From Distichodus sexfasciatus (Eukaryota; Chordata; Actinopteri; Characiformes; Distichodontidae), in contig JAVGVS010000019.1 in assembly GCA_032718565.1 (NCBI GenBank), forward strand, positions 4,314,912-4,378,911: 64,000 nucleotides of DNA, read 5' to 3'. The notes under the pieces are model-generated. The model did not search any database. It was not told where the DNA came from and saw only the letters and a list, made by a program, of their open reading frames with translations. This document shows, one piece after another, positions 53,480 through 64,000 of the stretch; the stretch's first letter is position 1, and each line of letters starts with the position of its first letter. A program made the position numbers and the translations under genes.

Positions 53480-55040
53480 AAGGTTTATACATGCTTACAA
53501 GTCCATTCAGACGCATCTAAAAAAATATTAGACAGGAGTAAAACATAGCAGCTTATAAAGCTCTTGCTCGACTTCACAATGGATTCTCTGGAGAATGGTG
53601 AGGTTTAGTCAAGATTACATAATTAATGAAAGAGTGATTATCTAATTATTGAACCAAATGAAAGCAGTTGCATGCTTAATCCACAATAAATGTAACCTCA
53701 CTGTTTTTCAAAAACATGACTTAATATTGATTGTTGACACTAAACAGTTGTAGATTTGAGTCATCAAATTATCTTAATGTAATAAATGTTTCACACTATA
53801 TGAGGAATTGGCTGGTGTCAGGTTTTTCATTTTATTTAAAGACATATCTTTTATACAGACTTTTATATTATTTTTTCACACAAACACATTATCTAAACTG
53901 TGACAAATTACAAAAGATGTTAAACATATTATATGTTTTATCAGATTTAAAAGGGAAATGAAACAGTGTGTACGCAAACCCAGTAAAGCATTGGTAAAAA
54001 TACATTTTATAAAGTCATTGAACTATGTAAGATTATTTAGGCAGTAATTTAACATTTTGTACTTGCACGTGCAAATGCTTGTTTCCATTTTCTAATCACA
54101 GGGACAGCTTCCTTGGAGCAATTTGGGGTTAAGGGTCTTGTTCACGGGCCAAATAGTGGCAGTGCTGGGGGTTGGACCATAAGTGAGCATCCTACCACTA
54201 GGCCACCACACTGGGAGAGACTTGGAAAGTAGTTATATTGCATTACGTTGGGATAGCACAGCATGTGCAATACCCTTTAGTGAAAGCAAAGCCTGTTATA
54301 GCTGTTTGCTGTCCCTTTCTCCCTTTATTTTGCTATAGGCTGTAATGATGAGGCTGAGAAAGAATTTGAGGGTAATGGATGGTTTCTCAGTATTGAGAGG
54401 CAGAATTCACAAGCGGCAGCCTGCAATCATGCCATCAAAGGGCCTTTACTGATGGTGCCGATATTTGTGTTGCTTGAAAGCAGTCTCGGTAAGAGGACAG
54501 GGTGCAAGAATATATCAGCTGTTATAATTGCTATAATAGCTCTTGAACTACGTACAGAAAATAAAATGGTCAATTTAAGTAAAAGAGTAAGGTCATAGGA
54601 GATTTGTCACAATTTGTGTTTTAATCCAAGCACAAAGAAAGCTGGATTGGAAAGTTCAAGGTTTTGCAAAAAACGGTGAGGTAGTCCTCATCTCTTTCTT
54701 AATTTTTTGTTGGGAAACACTACAGAGGGTTCTTTACATTGGATCTATACTTTATGGCAAACTTACCGTATATTAGTTTTACTAGGGTGTATTGTTGCAT
54801 TTGTGTGGTACATGCCACAGTCTTTGGTAATAAATATAAATGTGTTCTTGTGTATGTTTCTTCTATGTGATCTAGTAAGTTGCACTTGTTATCCAGTCTT
54901 AGCTTTCTATTTAAACTACTCATGGCTAAACAGCCTTTGTAATTTTTTTCATTCTTTAAAAGTGAGGTGTTAATGATTACCAAACATTAGGCCAAAGCAA
55001 ACATTAACATCTTACTGAATTTCAGCAGCTCTAGCTAGGC
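53480..55040. other. Intergenic with a reversed SINE fragment
   Basis: 54110-54215 is a reversed SINE body (GGGTTAAGGGTCTTGTTCAC...ACTAGGCCACCACA). Short ORFs at 54707-54983 have no recognisable domain. Confidence 0.5.
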
Positions 55041-55487
55041 CCAAAGAATTACATCACTGTTGTTTGTAAGTTAATTAGGCCTTTAATGAAGGTGTCTGAG
55101 GTCCCTGGTGACTAATTATGGAAGATGAGATCATATGAATTATTAAGAATGTTCTATTATACTATTATATAATTAGATGTTTTACACATGATTTGTAACT
55201 ATCCATTTAGTATGTGTGCATTTACAAGGGAAAATGATTTGTGTCATTGGTAGGGGAAGTTGTGGGTGTGAAAATTCATTGAAACCTTGTAAGAGAAAAG
55301 GCACACTGCAAGTATAGATTTATGTTGCTGAATGCATAAATGACTGTTTCTGTTGAAAGAAATGTGCTGGGTTTTTTTGCAGTTTTTGTGCAAAAGTCTT
55401 GCGCGTCCCTTAATACATTATATTTTGCCAGGGAAATGAGGCAGTAAGTACAGGAAATTTATTACAACGTGCAAACAAACACAAACA

Positions 55488-55977
55488 CTTACTCAATGCT
55501 GTAAACAAAGAATGCTTTCAGAAATATAAATAATGATTGTTTATTTTTATCAATTTACAACATGCAAAGTGAGCAAACAAAAGAAAAAACTAAATCAAAT
55601 CAATATTTGGTGTTACTACCTTTTGCCTTCAAACCAGCATCAATTCTTATAGGTACACTTGCACCGGGATTTTGCAGGATTATGGTCATTATATTATTTT
55701 GTAGGATTATAGATCTGTGGTTAGTTCTCCAAGATGTTTGGAACAACCTACCAGCCGAGTTCCTTCAAAAACTGTGTGCAAGTGTACCTAGAAGAATTGA
55801 TGCTCTTTTGAAGGCAAAGGGTGGTCACACCAAATATTGATTTGATTTAGATTTCTCTTTTGTTCAATCACTGCATTTTGTTGATGAAAATAAATGATTA
55901 ACGCTTCCATTTTTGAAAGCATTCTTTGTTTACAGCATTTTTTCACACCTGCCTAAAACTTTTGCACAGTGCTGTAC
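55488..55977 (-). mobile_element. Internally deleted Tc1-like transposon
   Basis: The right end is AACTTTTGCACAGTGCTGTAC, preceded by TTTTTTCACACCTGCC, the characteristic end of a fish Tc1 family. Internal direct and inverted segments (CATCAATTCTT..TAGGTACACTTGCAC and its complement) show that the transposase part is lost. It is absent from the paralogous unit 2, where about 100 different bases occupy the site. Confidence 0.75.
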
Positions 55978-56138
55978 CTATTTATTATAGTAACGAAGGA
56001 ACAAACTTAAGTATGTGCATAAATCAAACTGAAATGTCCTGTTGAGATAATAATGACACATTCTGTGCACTGTCATCATGTTTTATTAACATTTATCTTA
56101 AGTCTTCATGTAAAAAATGAGTTGTACAGCATGGTGGG

Positions 56139-57139
56139 CTACATATTTGTAGATGGCATGATTGTCTTTCGCAAACGATAAAATGTGTAATGTTTCAGAG
56201 CCAGGAAAAACTTTTCATCTCTCAATCCATAAACAAGGGGACAAAGGCAGCGTGGAGCCAAATGAAACATGACATAATCGAAATATCGCACAACAACGTA
56301 CGCATCAATGCTGACATCCAACAGAGCTGCTTCTACAAAAGGAGTCCAGAACTATGAAACATGCAGAGGAACAGCTGCGGCATGAAGAGAATCACCGTGT
56401 TGCGGCCTTTTTGAGACTGAATTTTTTTGTGTTGGAGATGCCACCTAATTTCACAACTGAGACTATTTTAACAAAGTGAAAACTTGATAACGCAAAGGAA
56501 CACTGTAGGAAGTAAAACTGAGAGATGGCAGATCTCAAGTAGCTGTGCCACTTGAAAATAAACAACACTTCCATATCGCAAACTTTACATTTTGTGTAAA
56601 ATGTGACTGGAACGGAAGCAATGAAGACATAAAATGTGACAAAGATCTGAATAGAGCTCAGGCCGTGGATGATGAGGATGCAGTAACAGGCCCTGACCTG
56701 GTTAGCGAGATTTCAGCATGTCGGAGGGGCAAACAAATGGCAACGTAGCGCTCGATACTCATGGCAGCCATTGTTATTGGGGTGCTGAAGGTTAACAAAG
56801 ACGCCACAACAACCAGCAAGACACATACACCAACAACCACCAGAGTTCCAGTGAAGCTTAGAATCATCAGAATGTTTGAAATGCAAAGGTATAGCCAGTC
56901 ACAAAACAAAATATGGATGAAAAAAATGTAGAGCATTTTGGTGAAGAAATAATTCGCCTTCTGAAACGTGAATATATGAGCAGGGTGTCGATGGAAAGAA
57001 AGATTACCAGCATGAGCTGAACCATAGCAGCTCTGCCGTAGGATAATGCCGAAATCCCTGCAAACTGAACTGTCAGGTTGTTCATGACTAGGGTTAAGAT
57101 CAGGTTGGTGTCGGTAGTCATGTTTAAACCCTCGATCAA
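56139..57139 (-). pseudogene. Broken odorant receptor (OR131-2-like), copy in unit 1
   Basis: A receptor homologue of gene 4 split over several frames. The N-terminus MNNLTVQF...QLMLVIFLSIDTLLI is in one frame. FIHILFCDWLYLCISNIL through MSIERYVAICLPLRH is in a second. The middle is in a third, and YFDYVMFHLAPRCLCPLVYG through the C-terminus is in a fourth. Compared with copy 2 there are scattered 1-3 base indels, for example two extra bases near 56975 and 56353. It is either a pseudogene or a poorly polished assembly of a real gene. Confidence 0.8.
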
Positions 57140-57660
57140 GCCACATGATTAGAAACTTTTATGGTGTGTAGTATCTTACCAACATCATAGAGACTTAGGG
57201 GCGGCCCAGCTGAACTCAATGAGAGCATCTCTGTTGCCACACAATCCATTCCTCTCAGTTTTTATGCAACATTTAAAGTCTGTTGGGTGATAATGCTGAT
57301 GATTACAAGTGGCAGGACTGCCACTTGAAAATTGCTGTCTCTCAGTGTGCTTTTGATCATGTCCTGTTCGTGCACATCCAAAATAGATGGGGCCTGCCAA
57401 AAAAGGCAGCGTCAGACAAGAATAGGCAAAAATTACATCACTGTTGTTTGTAAGTTAATTAGGCCTTTAATACTGAGTGTCTGAGGTCCTGGTGACTAAT
57501 TATGGAAGATGAGATCATATGTATGATTAAGAATGCTCTATTACACTATTATATTATTAGATGTTTTGTTATGTATTGTTTGGGAATGCAATTGTTGTGT
57601 AATCTCTCCAAAGGCTTTTATTAAATATACTGGGGCTTAGCTCATTATGAACTATATTTA

Positions 57661-57797
57661 TTGGATTACCTGTAAACAAAAAAACAACAAAATGTATATA
57701 TGTTTATTGGATTACCTGTAAACAAAAAAACAACAAAATGTATATATGTTTATTGGATTACCTGTAAACAAAAAACCACCAAAATGTAATATTGTGT
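57661..57797 (+). repeat. Three tandem copies of a 46-bp unit
   Basis: TTGGATTACCTGTAAACAAA begins copies at 57661, 57707 and 57753. The first two copies are essentially identical and the third diverges at its end. Confidence 0.95.
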
Positions 57798-57989
57798 TCT
57801 CCTAAAACCAGACAGATAATCTCACTGCATATTCCAAGTACCACAATTGACCTTCATCCAACTTTTCACTTTGCGTCCTAACCTTTCTGTAGCTTTAACA
57901 GTCAAATCTTTTAGAACTCTGGTTTTCTGTATAGTAGTTCATCACATTTGCGACTCTTCATTTGCTTGCAACATAACACACCAGTAATT

Positions 57990-60900
57990 AAAAATCTTCT
58001 TCTTCCTCTTTCAGCTTTTCCCTTCAGGGGTCGCCACAGCAAATCATCTGTCTCCATCTAGTCCTATCTTCTGCATCCTCTACCCTCACACCAACCCCAA
58101 CTTCATGTCCTCTTTCACATCAGTAAATCTCCTTGCGGGTCTTCCTCTCAGCTGCCTCCTGCCTGGTGGCTCCAACCTCCAGCATCCTTCTACCTATGTA
58201 ATCATTACAATATACTCCTCTGGACGTGTGCAAACCATCTCAGTCTGGTCTCTCTGACTTTATCTCCAAAACATCTAACATGAGCTGTCCCTCTGATGAA
58301 CTCATTCCTGGTCCTATCCATCCTTGTCACTCCCAAAGAGAACCTCAACATCTTGAGCTCTGCAGCCTCCAGTTCTGCCTCCTGTCTTTTCCTCATTGGC
58401 ACTGTCTCCAAACCATACAACATCGCTGGTCTCACTACTGTCTTGTACACCTTTCATTCTTGGTGAGACCCTTTTATCACACATCACACCTTACACTTTT
58501 CTCCACCCATTCCAACCTGCTTGCACACGCTTCTTCACCTCTTTTCCTCTCTCTGTTGCTTTGGACCGTAGACCCTAAGTACTTAAATTCCTCTACCTTC
58601 TTTACTTCTACCCCCTGTAACTTCACTTTTTGCCCCTCTCATTTATACACATGTATTCTGTCTTACTCGACTAATCTTCATTCCTCTCTTCTCAGCACAA
58701 ATCTCACCTCTCTAGCCTTTGCACTCTGTGCCCTGCTCTCACGAATCACAATGTCATCTGCAAAACATCATAATCCATGGAGACTCTGTCTAACATCATC
58801 TGTCAACCTGTCATCACGAAGCAAACAGAAGGGGCTTAGAGCGATCCTTGATGCAGTCCCACCTCCACATAAACTCCTCTGTCACTCTACAGCACATCTC
58901 ACTGCTGTCTCACAGCTCTCATACATGTTCTACACCCTCTTATACTTCTAAGCTTCCTCCAGACCTCCTCGCCCAATACCACAGCTCCTCTCTCGGCACC
59001 CTGTCCTTATGCTTTCTCTAAATCTACAAAGACACAGTGCAGCTCCCTCCTGACCTTTCTGTACTTCTCCATCAGCATCCTTAAGCAAAAATAAGCATCT
59101 GCAGTACTCTTTCTTGGCATGAAGCTGTATTGCTGCTCACAAATCTTTCACTTCTGGCTAAGCCTAGCGTCCACCGCCACTTCCCAAAGCTTCATTGTAT
59201 GACTCATTAGCTTTATTCCTCTGTAGTTGCCCACAATCATATCGTCTCCCCATGTTCTTAAAAATAAACTTAGAACACTTTTCCTCCATTTCCTCAAGGC
59301 ATCTTCTCACTCGTCAAGATCTTGTTGAACAACCTAGTCAAAAACTCAACTGCCACCTCTCCTAGACACTTCCATACCTCTACAGGTATGTCATCAGAAC
59401 CAACTGCCTTCCCTCTTCATCCTCTTAAAGCTTTCCTCACTCCATCCTTACTAATCTCAGCTACTTCCTGATCCACAACAGTCACCTCTTCTACTCTACA
59501 TTCTCTCTCATTTTCCTCATCAGCTCTTCAAAGTACTCTTTCCATCTTCTCATCACACAATTGGCACCTGTCAGTACATTTCCATCCTTATCCTTAATCA
59601 CCCTAACCTGCTGCACATCCTTCCCATCTCTATCTCTCTGCCTCGCCAAACTGTACAGCACAAATTTCTCTCCCTCCTTGCTGTCAACCTAGCATACAGG
59701 TCATCATACTTGTTTGGCCTTTGCCACCTCTACCTTCAGCATATATGCTGCATCTCTCCCTGTGCTCCTGTCTACTCTCCTCAGTCCTCTCAGTGTCCCA
59801 CTTCTTCTTAGCTAAATTCTTTCTCTTATATATCCCTATAGACTTTTTATAAGTTTCCACCACCAAGTCTCATATCTACTTCTCCTTCCAGATGACACAC
59901 CAAGTACCTCCTACCCGTCTCCCTGTCCATTAGCTATCTGTCAATCATCTGGGAGCACCTCCTGGCCCCCAAGCGCCTGTCTCAACTTCTCCCTGAAAAC
60001 CTCGCAACACTCTTCTTTTTTCAGCTTCCACCGCCTGGTCCTGTGCTCCACCTTTATTCTCTTCATCTTCCTCACCATCAGTTTCATCCTACAGACCACC
60101 ATCCTCTGCTGTCTCGCTACACTCTCACCTACCTCTACCTTGCAGTCACTATCTCCTTCAAATTACAATGTCTACATAAGATGTAGTCCACCTGTGTGCT
60201 CCTCCCTCCACTCTTATAAGTCACCCTATGTTCTTGCCTTCTGAAAAAGAAAGTATTCACAACAACCATTTCCATCCCTTTTTGCAAAGATCTACCTCAT
60301 CTGTCCCTCTTAGGTTCCTATCTGGATACCAAACCTGCCCATCACTTCCTCATCACCTCTATTTCCCTTCACCAACATCCGTTAAAAAGTCTGCACCAAT
60401 TACCACTCTCTCAACTCTGAGAGTCACGCTGCATCAAATCATCTTACTCCTCCAGGAATTCTGCTTCTCTTCTAGCTCACATCCTACCTGTGGGCACCAA
60501 CCGCTAACAACATTGATCATTATTCCTTCTTCAAGCTTCAGACTCATCAGCCTATCTGACCTCTGTTCACTTCAGAACATTCCTAACAAACTCCTACTTC
60601 AGGACCGCTCCTCTCCCATTTTCGCTTTCCATCTCCACAGCAGGTGAACAACTTAAGCCCTTCTCCTAAGCTTCTAGCCTTGCTACCTTTCCACCTGGTC
60701 TCCCTGAACACACAGTATATCCACCCTCCTTCTCAGCATCACGTCCACCAGCTCCCTAGCTTTACCTGTCATAGTTCCAACATTCAAAGGCACTACTTTC
60801 AGTTCCACACTCTTGCCTTTGCTCTTCTCTCTCTGTCTACGCACACGCCTTCCTCCTCTCCTCTGTCGACCAACAGTAGCCCAATTTCCACCAGCACCCT

Positions 60901-61050
60901 GTAGAGTCCAACACTTTTGTTAACGTCGTTGTTAACCCGGGCCTCGACGATCCGGTGTAATCCTGTTTGTGATTCGCATGCTTGATTTGGCTTAGGTTTC
61001 GTCAGATACCCTTCCTGGCCCACAACCCTCTGCATTTATCCGGACTTGGG
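57990..61050 (-). mobile_element. Degraded RTE-type LINE, near full length
   Basis: On the minus strand the 5' part has ACCGGATCGTCGAGGCCCGGG then GTTAACAACGACG, typical of fish RTE leaders. An endonuclease-like NVGTMTGKARELVDVMLRR follows. The C-terminal region (58450-58205) has YKTVVRPAMLYGLET and LKMLRFSLGVTRMDRTRNEF. The 3' end reads TTGCTGTGGCGACCCCTGAA, then a GAAGAAGAAG tail. Many frameshifts and stops leave no active protein. It lies inside receptor unit 2. Confidence 0.8.
58205..58450 (-). pseudogene. C-terminal fragment of RTE LINE ORF2
   Basis: The longest recognisable frame of the LINE: RPAMLYGLETVPMRKRQEAE through DKVRETRLRWFAHVQR, the conserved region after the reverse transcriptase in RTE elements. 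Confidence 0.75.
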
Positions 61051-61429
61051 ACTGGCAAAAAGGAAACATGACTTGTGACCTCTTATGGTTGCATTACATA
61101 GTAGTAGCACTTTTTGCACAAAGCATTATATGCTGCTTTACAAATGTTTGCACATACACCTGAAACATTATGTACACATAAATGGCGAATATGGTATGTC
61201 ATGTATAACCTTCTACCTCGTGCATATTTGCACATATATACTGAACATTGTACTTGGAAATAGTCCGGATATAGTATCTGTCTAGTATAACTCTACCTCT
61301 TGCATATTCAGTGTAAATGTCAATTTCAACCTGTTAAGAATACTGCATCCTGACTTGACAAACATGTTTACTCTATGTCTGTCTCTAGCCTCTAATTATA
61401 TATATATATTTAAAAAAAAATAAAATAAA

Positions 61430-61690
61430 AAAATTCCCTGTCTAGTCTAAAATGTATATTGTCTGGTTTTTAAAATGTATATTGTTTAATGTATATTTTA
61501 GTATTTTTACTTATTTATTATTTTATTCATAATGCCTAATCGTGCCACTGCCTATTTATTCTCTGTTCTACTGTTCTTTGTTTTGTTTGCACTGGAAATA
61601 ATAACCTGGAGCCACGTCGTCGTCTCTCCTGTGTATCTGTACAGTACTTTCTCTTAGAATGACAATAAGAGATTGACTTTTGACTTTGAC
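61430..61690 (+). repeat. Interspersed repeat with AAAGTCAA end, copy 2
   Basis: GGAGCCACGTCGTCGTCTCT, then TGACAATAAGAGATTGACTT, is the reverse complement of the repeat at 14886-15130. Confidence 0.6.
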
Positions 61691-61744
61691 TTTTTAGTTA
61701 AAATATGTGTCTTTATTTTTATTATAAAATCTTTTGAATCCAAG

Positions 61745-61920
61745 AAAGGTAAAAGGTTCACTGAGATACTCATGAGCAAGTTACCGTCCCCATGCACTGA
61801 TCCCCGGGCACTGCCCTTATTAGCTGGATGGGTCAGATGTAGAGGTCACATTTTGCTGTGGTGCACTGTGTGCACGTTAACGTGTTCGTGATGAATAATC
61901 ACTCACTTTCACTTTTAAAA
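61745..61920 (+). repeat. SINE fragment (GGGCAGTTGGTA family)
   Basis: GTTACCGTCCCCATGCACTG, then GATGGGTCAGATGTAGAGGT and GGTGCACTGTGTGCACG, match 48040-48190. Confidence 0.65.
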
Positions 61921-61984
61921 ATAATTCTATTTATCTACTCCACACATTGCAAATGCAAAAAGCAATAACATGCAAACTATGAAG

Positions 61985-63826
61985 CAATTACACATGATTT
62001 GTAAATCGGTTAGCCTCCAGTATGTGCATTTGCAAGGGAAAATGGTTAGTAATCATTAGTGAAGAGTGGAAGTTGTGGGGAGTGAAAAATCATTTGAAAC
62101 CTTATAAAGAAAAAAGGCACATATGAAAGTACAGATTTATGTTGCTAGATAAATGACTGTTTCTGTTGAAGAAATATGTATTTTTGCAGTATTGTGAAAA
62201 AGTGCGTCCCTTATTACATTATATTTTGCCAGGGAAATGAGGCAGTAGGTACAGGAAATTTATTACAACGTGCAAACAAGCACAGAAACGCCTCCAAGAC
62301 TTCCACTAAACTCCACAATAACAAAAATCTGGCTCTTTAAAGGTACATCATTAAGAAATGATGGGTCACTCAAGATGTACACATACCTATTTATTATAGT
62401 AATGAAGGAACAAACTTAAGTATGTGCATAAATCAAACTGAAATATCCTGTTGAGATAATAATGACACATTCTGTGCACTGTCATCATGTTTTATTAACA
62501 TTTATCTTAAATCTTCATGTAAAAATGAGTTGTACAGCATGGTGGGCTAAATATTTGTAGATGGCATGATTGTCTTTCGCAAACGATAAAATGTGTAATG
62601 TTTCAGAGCCAGGAAAAACTTTTCATCTCTCAATCCATAAACAAGGGGACAAAGGCAGCGTGGAGCCAAATGAAACATGACATAATCAAAATATCGCACA
62701 ACAACGTACGCATCAATGCTGACATCCAACAGAGCTGCTTCCACAAAAGGAGTCCAGAACTGAAACATGCAGAGGAACAGCTGCACGGCATGAAGAATCA
62801 CCGTGTTGCGGCCTTTTGAGACTGAAGTGTTTGTGTTGGAGGATGCCACTAATTTCACAACTGAGACTATTTTAATATAAGTGAAAAGGATAATGCAAGA
62901 CATAACCAGGAAGTAAAACTGAGAGATGGCAGATCTCAAATGGCTGTGCCACTTGAAAATAAACAGCAGTTCTATCTGGCAAACTTTATATGTTGTGTAA
63001 AAAGTGACTGGAACGGAAGCAATGAAGACATAAACCGTGACAAAGATCTGAATAGAGCTCAGGCCGTGGATGATGAGGATGCAGTAACAGGCCCTGACCA
63101 CAGTTCAGTTTCAGCATGTCGGAGGGGCAAACAAATGGCAGCGTGGCGGCTCGATGCTCATAGCAGCCATTGTTAGTGGGGAATGCTGAAGGTTAACAAA
63201 AGAGCCACAACAACCAGCAGACACATACCAACAACCACCAGGAGTTCCAGTGAAGCTTAGAATCAGCAGAATATTTGAAATGCAAAGGTATAGCCAGTCA
63301 CAAAACAAAATATGGATGAAGAAAATGTAGCGCATTCTGGTGCGGAAATAATCCTTCTGGAAAAACGTGAATATGAGCAGGGTGTCAATTGAAAGAAAGA
63401 TAACCAGCATGAGCTGAACCATAGCAGCTCTGCCGTAAGATAATGCCGAAATCCCTGCAAACTGAACTGTCAGGTTGTTCATGACTAGGGTTAGATCAGG
63501 TTGGTGTCAGTGATCATGTTTAAACCCACTCGATCAAACCACATGATTAAGAAATCTTTATGGTGTGTCAGTATCTTTATAACATCCTTAGAGACTTAGG
63601 GGAGCGGTCAGCTGAACTCAATGGGAGCATCTCATTGCCACACAATCCATTCCTCAGTTTTTATGCAACATTTAAAGTCTGTTGGGTGATAATGCTGATG
63701 ATTCACAAGTGGCAGGACTACTTGAAAGTGCTGTCTCTCAGTTTTACTTTTTGATCATGTCCTGTTCCATTGCATCAAAATAGATGGGCCTGCCAAAAAA
63801 CTGGCGTCAGACAAGAATAGGCCCAA
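61985..63826 (-). repeat. Tandem receptor unit 2, second part
   Basis: Resumes similarity to unit 1 at CACATGATTTGTAA. The first part of this unit is at 57430-57607. The intervening 4.4 kb (46-bp repeats, LINE, SINEs) interrupts it. A third unit starts at about 63827 and runs off the window. Confidence 0.75.
62547..63482 (-). pseudogene. Broken odorant receptor (OR131-2-like), copy in unit 2
   Basis: Two long frames hold most of a receptor. The N-terminal half (63482-63111) runs MNNLTVQFAGISALSYG, QKDYFRTRMRYIFFIHILF, CDWLYLCISNILLIL. The C-terminal half (63101-62547) runs CYCILIIHGLSSIQIFV, NTVILHAVQLFLCMFQF, PLVYGLRDEKFFLALKHY. Between about 63240 and 63100, several single-base differences from copy 1 break the frame and disrupt the ERYVAI motif (SIEPPR instead). 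The C-terminal half is better preserved than in copy 1. It is a recent pseudogene or affected by assembly error. Confidence 0.82.
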
Positions 63827-64000
63827 GAATTACATCACTGTTGTTTTGTAAGTTAATTAGGCCTTTTAATGAAGGTGTCTGATTCCTGGTGACTAATTAT
63901 GGAAGATGAGATCATATGTATGATTAAGAATGCTCTATTACACTATTATATTATTAGATGTTTTGTTATGTATTGTTTGGGAATGCAATTGTTGTGTAAT
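63827..64000 (-). repeat. Start of tandem receptor unit 3 (cut by window end)
   Basis: Matches 57430-57607 almost exactly to the last base, including TTGTTATGTATTGTTTGGGA, which unit 1 lacks at this point. Confidence 0.8.

Larger units (their letters stand above)
55046..57429 (-). repeat. Tandem receptor unit 1
   Basis: The unit boundary sequence AGAATTACATCACTGTTGTT, then GTAAGTTAATTAGGCCTTTA, recurs at about 55046, 57430 and 63827. The unit carries a broken receptor, its upstream flank and a Tc1 remnant. Long stretches match unit 2 (57430-57607 plus 61985-63826). Confidence 0.8.

Noticed and set aside
54707..54983. Hydrophobic ORF that might be a receptor fragment
   Set aside because: No receptor motif such as ERYVAI or LVYGLRDE, and an antisense ORF of equal length exists.
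58226..58951. Plus-strand 241-codon frame
   Set aside because: Antisense of the RTE LINE; Ser/Leu/His-rich shadow.

Overview
The window looks like genomic DNA of a ray-finned (teleost) fish. Evidence: spliced vertebrate genes, tRNA-derived fish SINEs, an RTE-type LINE, Tc1, hAT and Harbinger remnants, a fish endogenous retrovirus, a fish-type odorant-receptor cluster, and secreted AID/APOBEC-like (SNAD-type) deaminases. The species cannot be named from the sequence. Splice sites were read by eye and checked by phase; no database search was possible.

Layout. (1) 0-10 kb: two head-to-head genes. trappc6 (TRAPPC6A-like, minus, coding 4216 to 2515) and a Myb/SANT-like trihelix protein gene (plus, coding 7085 to 9594) share a CpG-rich interval, each with an AAGATGGCG-type YY1 motif at its presumed start. 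The second gene has a GC-AG intron. (2) 10-22 kb: gene-poor and repeat-rich. It holds a decayed deaminase pseudogene (14263-14530) and a rearranged, non-functional endogenous retrovirus (about 15.4-21.7 kb, minus). That provirus is itself interrupted by a retroposed element with a 16-bp target duplication. (3) 22-28.2 kb: two intact three-exon genes for secreted proteins with the deaminase signature HxE...PCxxC, each with a TATA box and a first coding exon that is only the ATG. With the pseudogene they form a small, ancient gene cluster. (4) 30.5-39.1 kb, minus: a complete 13-exon p4ha3 gene (collagen prolyl 4-hydroxylase alpha-3 type; 542 codons predicted). (5) 40.6-64 kb: an odorant-receptor cluster of the OR131-2-like kind. 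Four single-exon receptors are intact and two are broken copies lying in tandemly duplicated units. One unit is split by about 4.4 kb containing a degraded RTE LINE.

Functionally, trappc6 (vesicle tethering) and p4ha3 (collagen hydroxylation in the ER) are conserved single-copy genes. The deaminase cluster and the receptor cluster are lineage-specific and turn over by duplication and decay. The best candidate for an underexplored system is the secreted deaminase cluster with its motif-less pseudogene.
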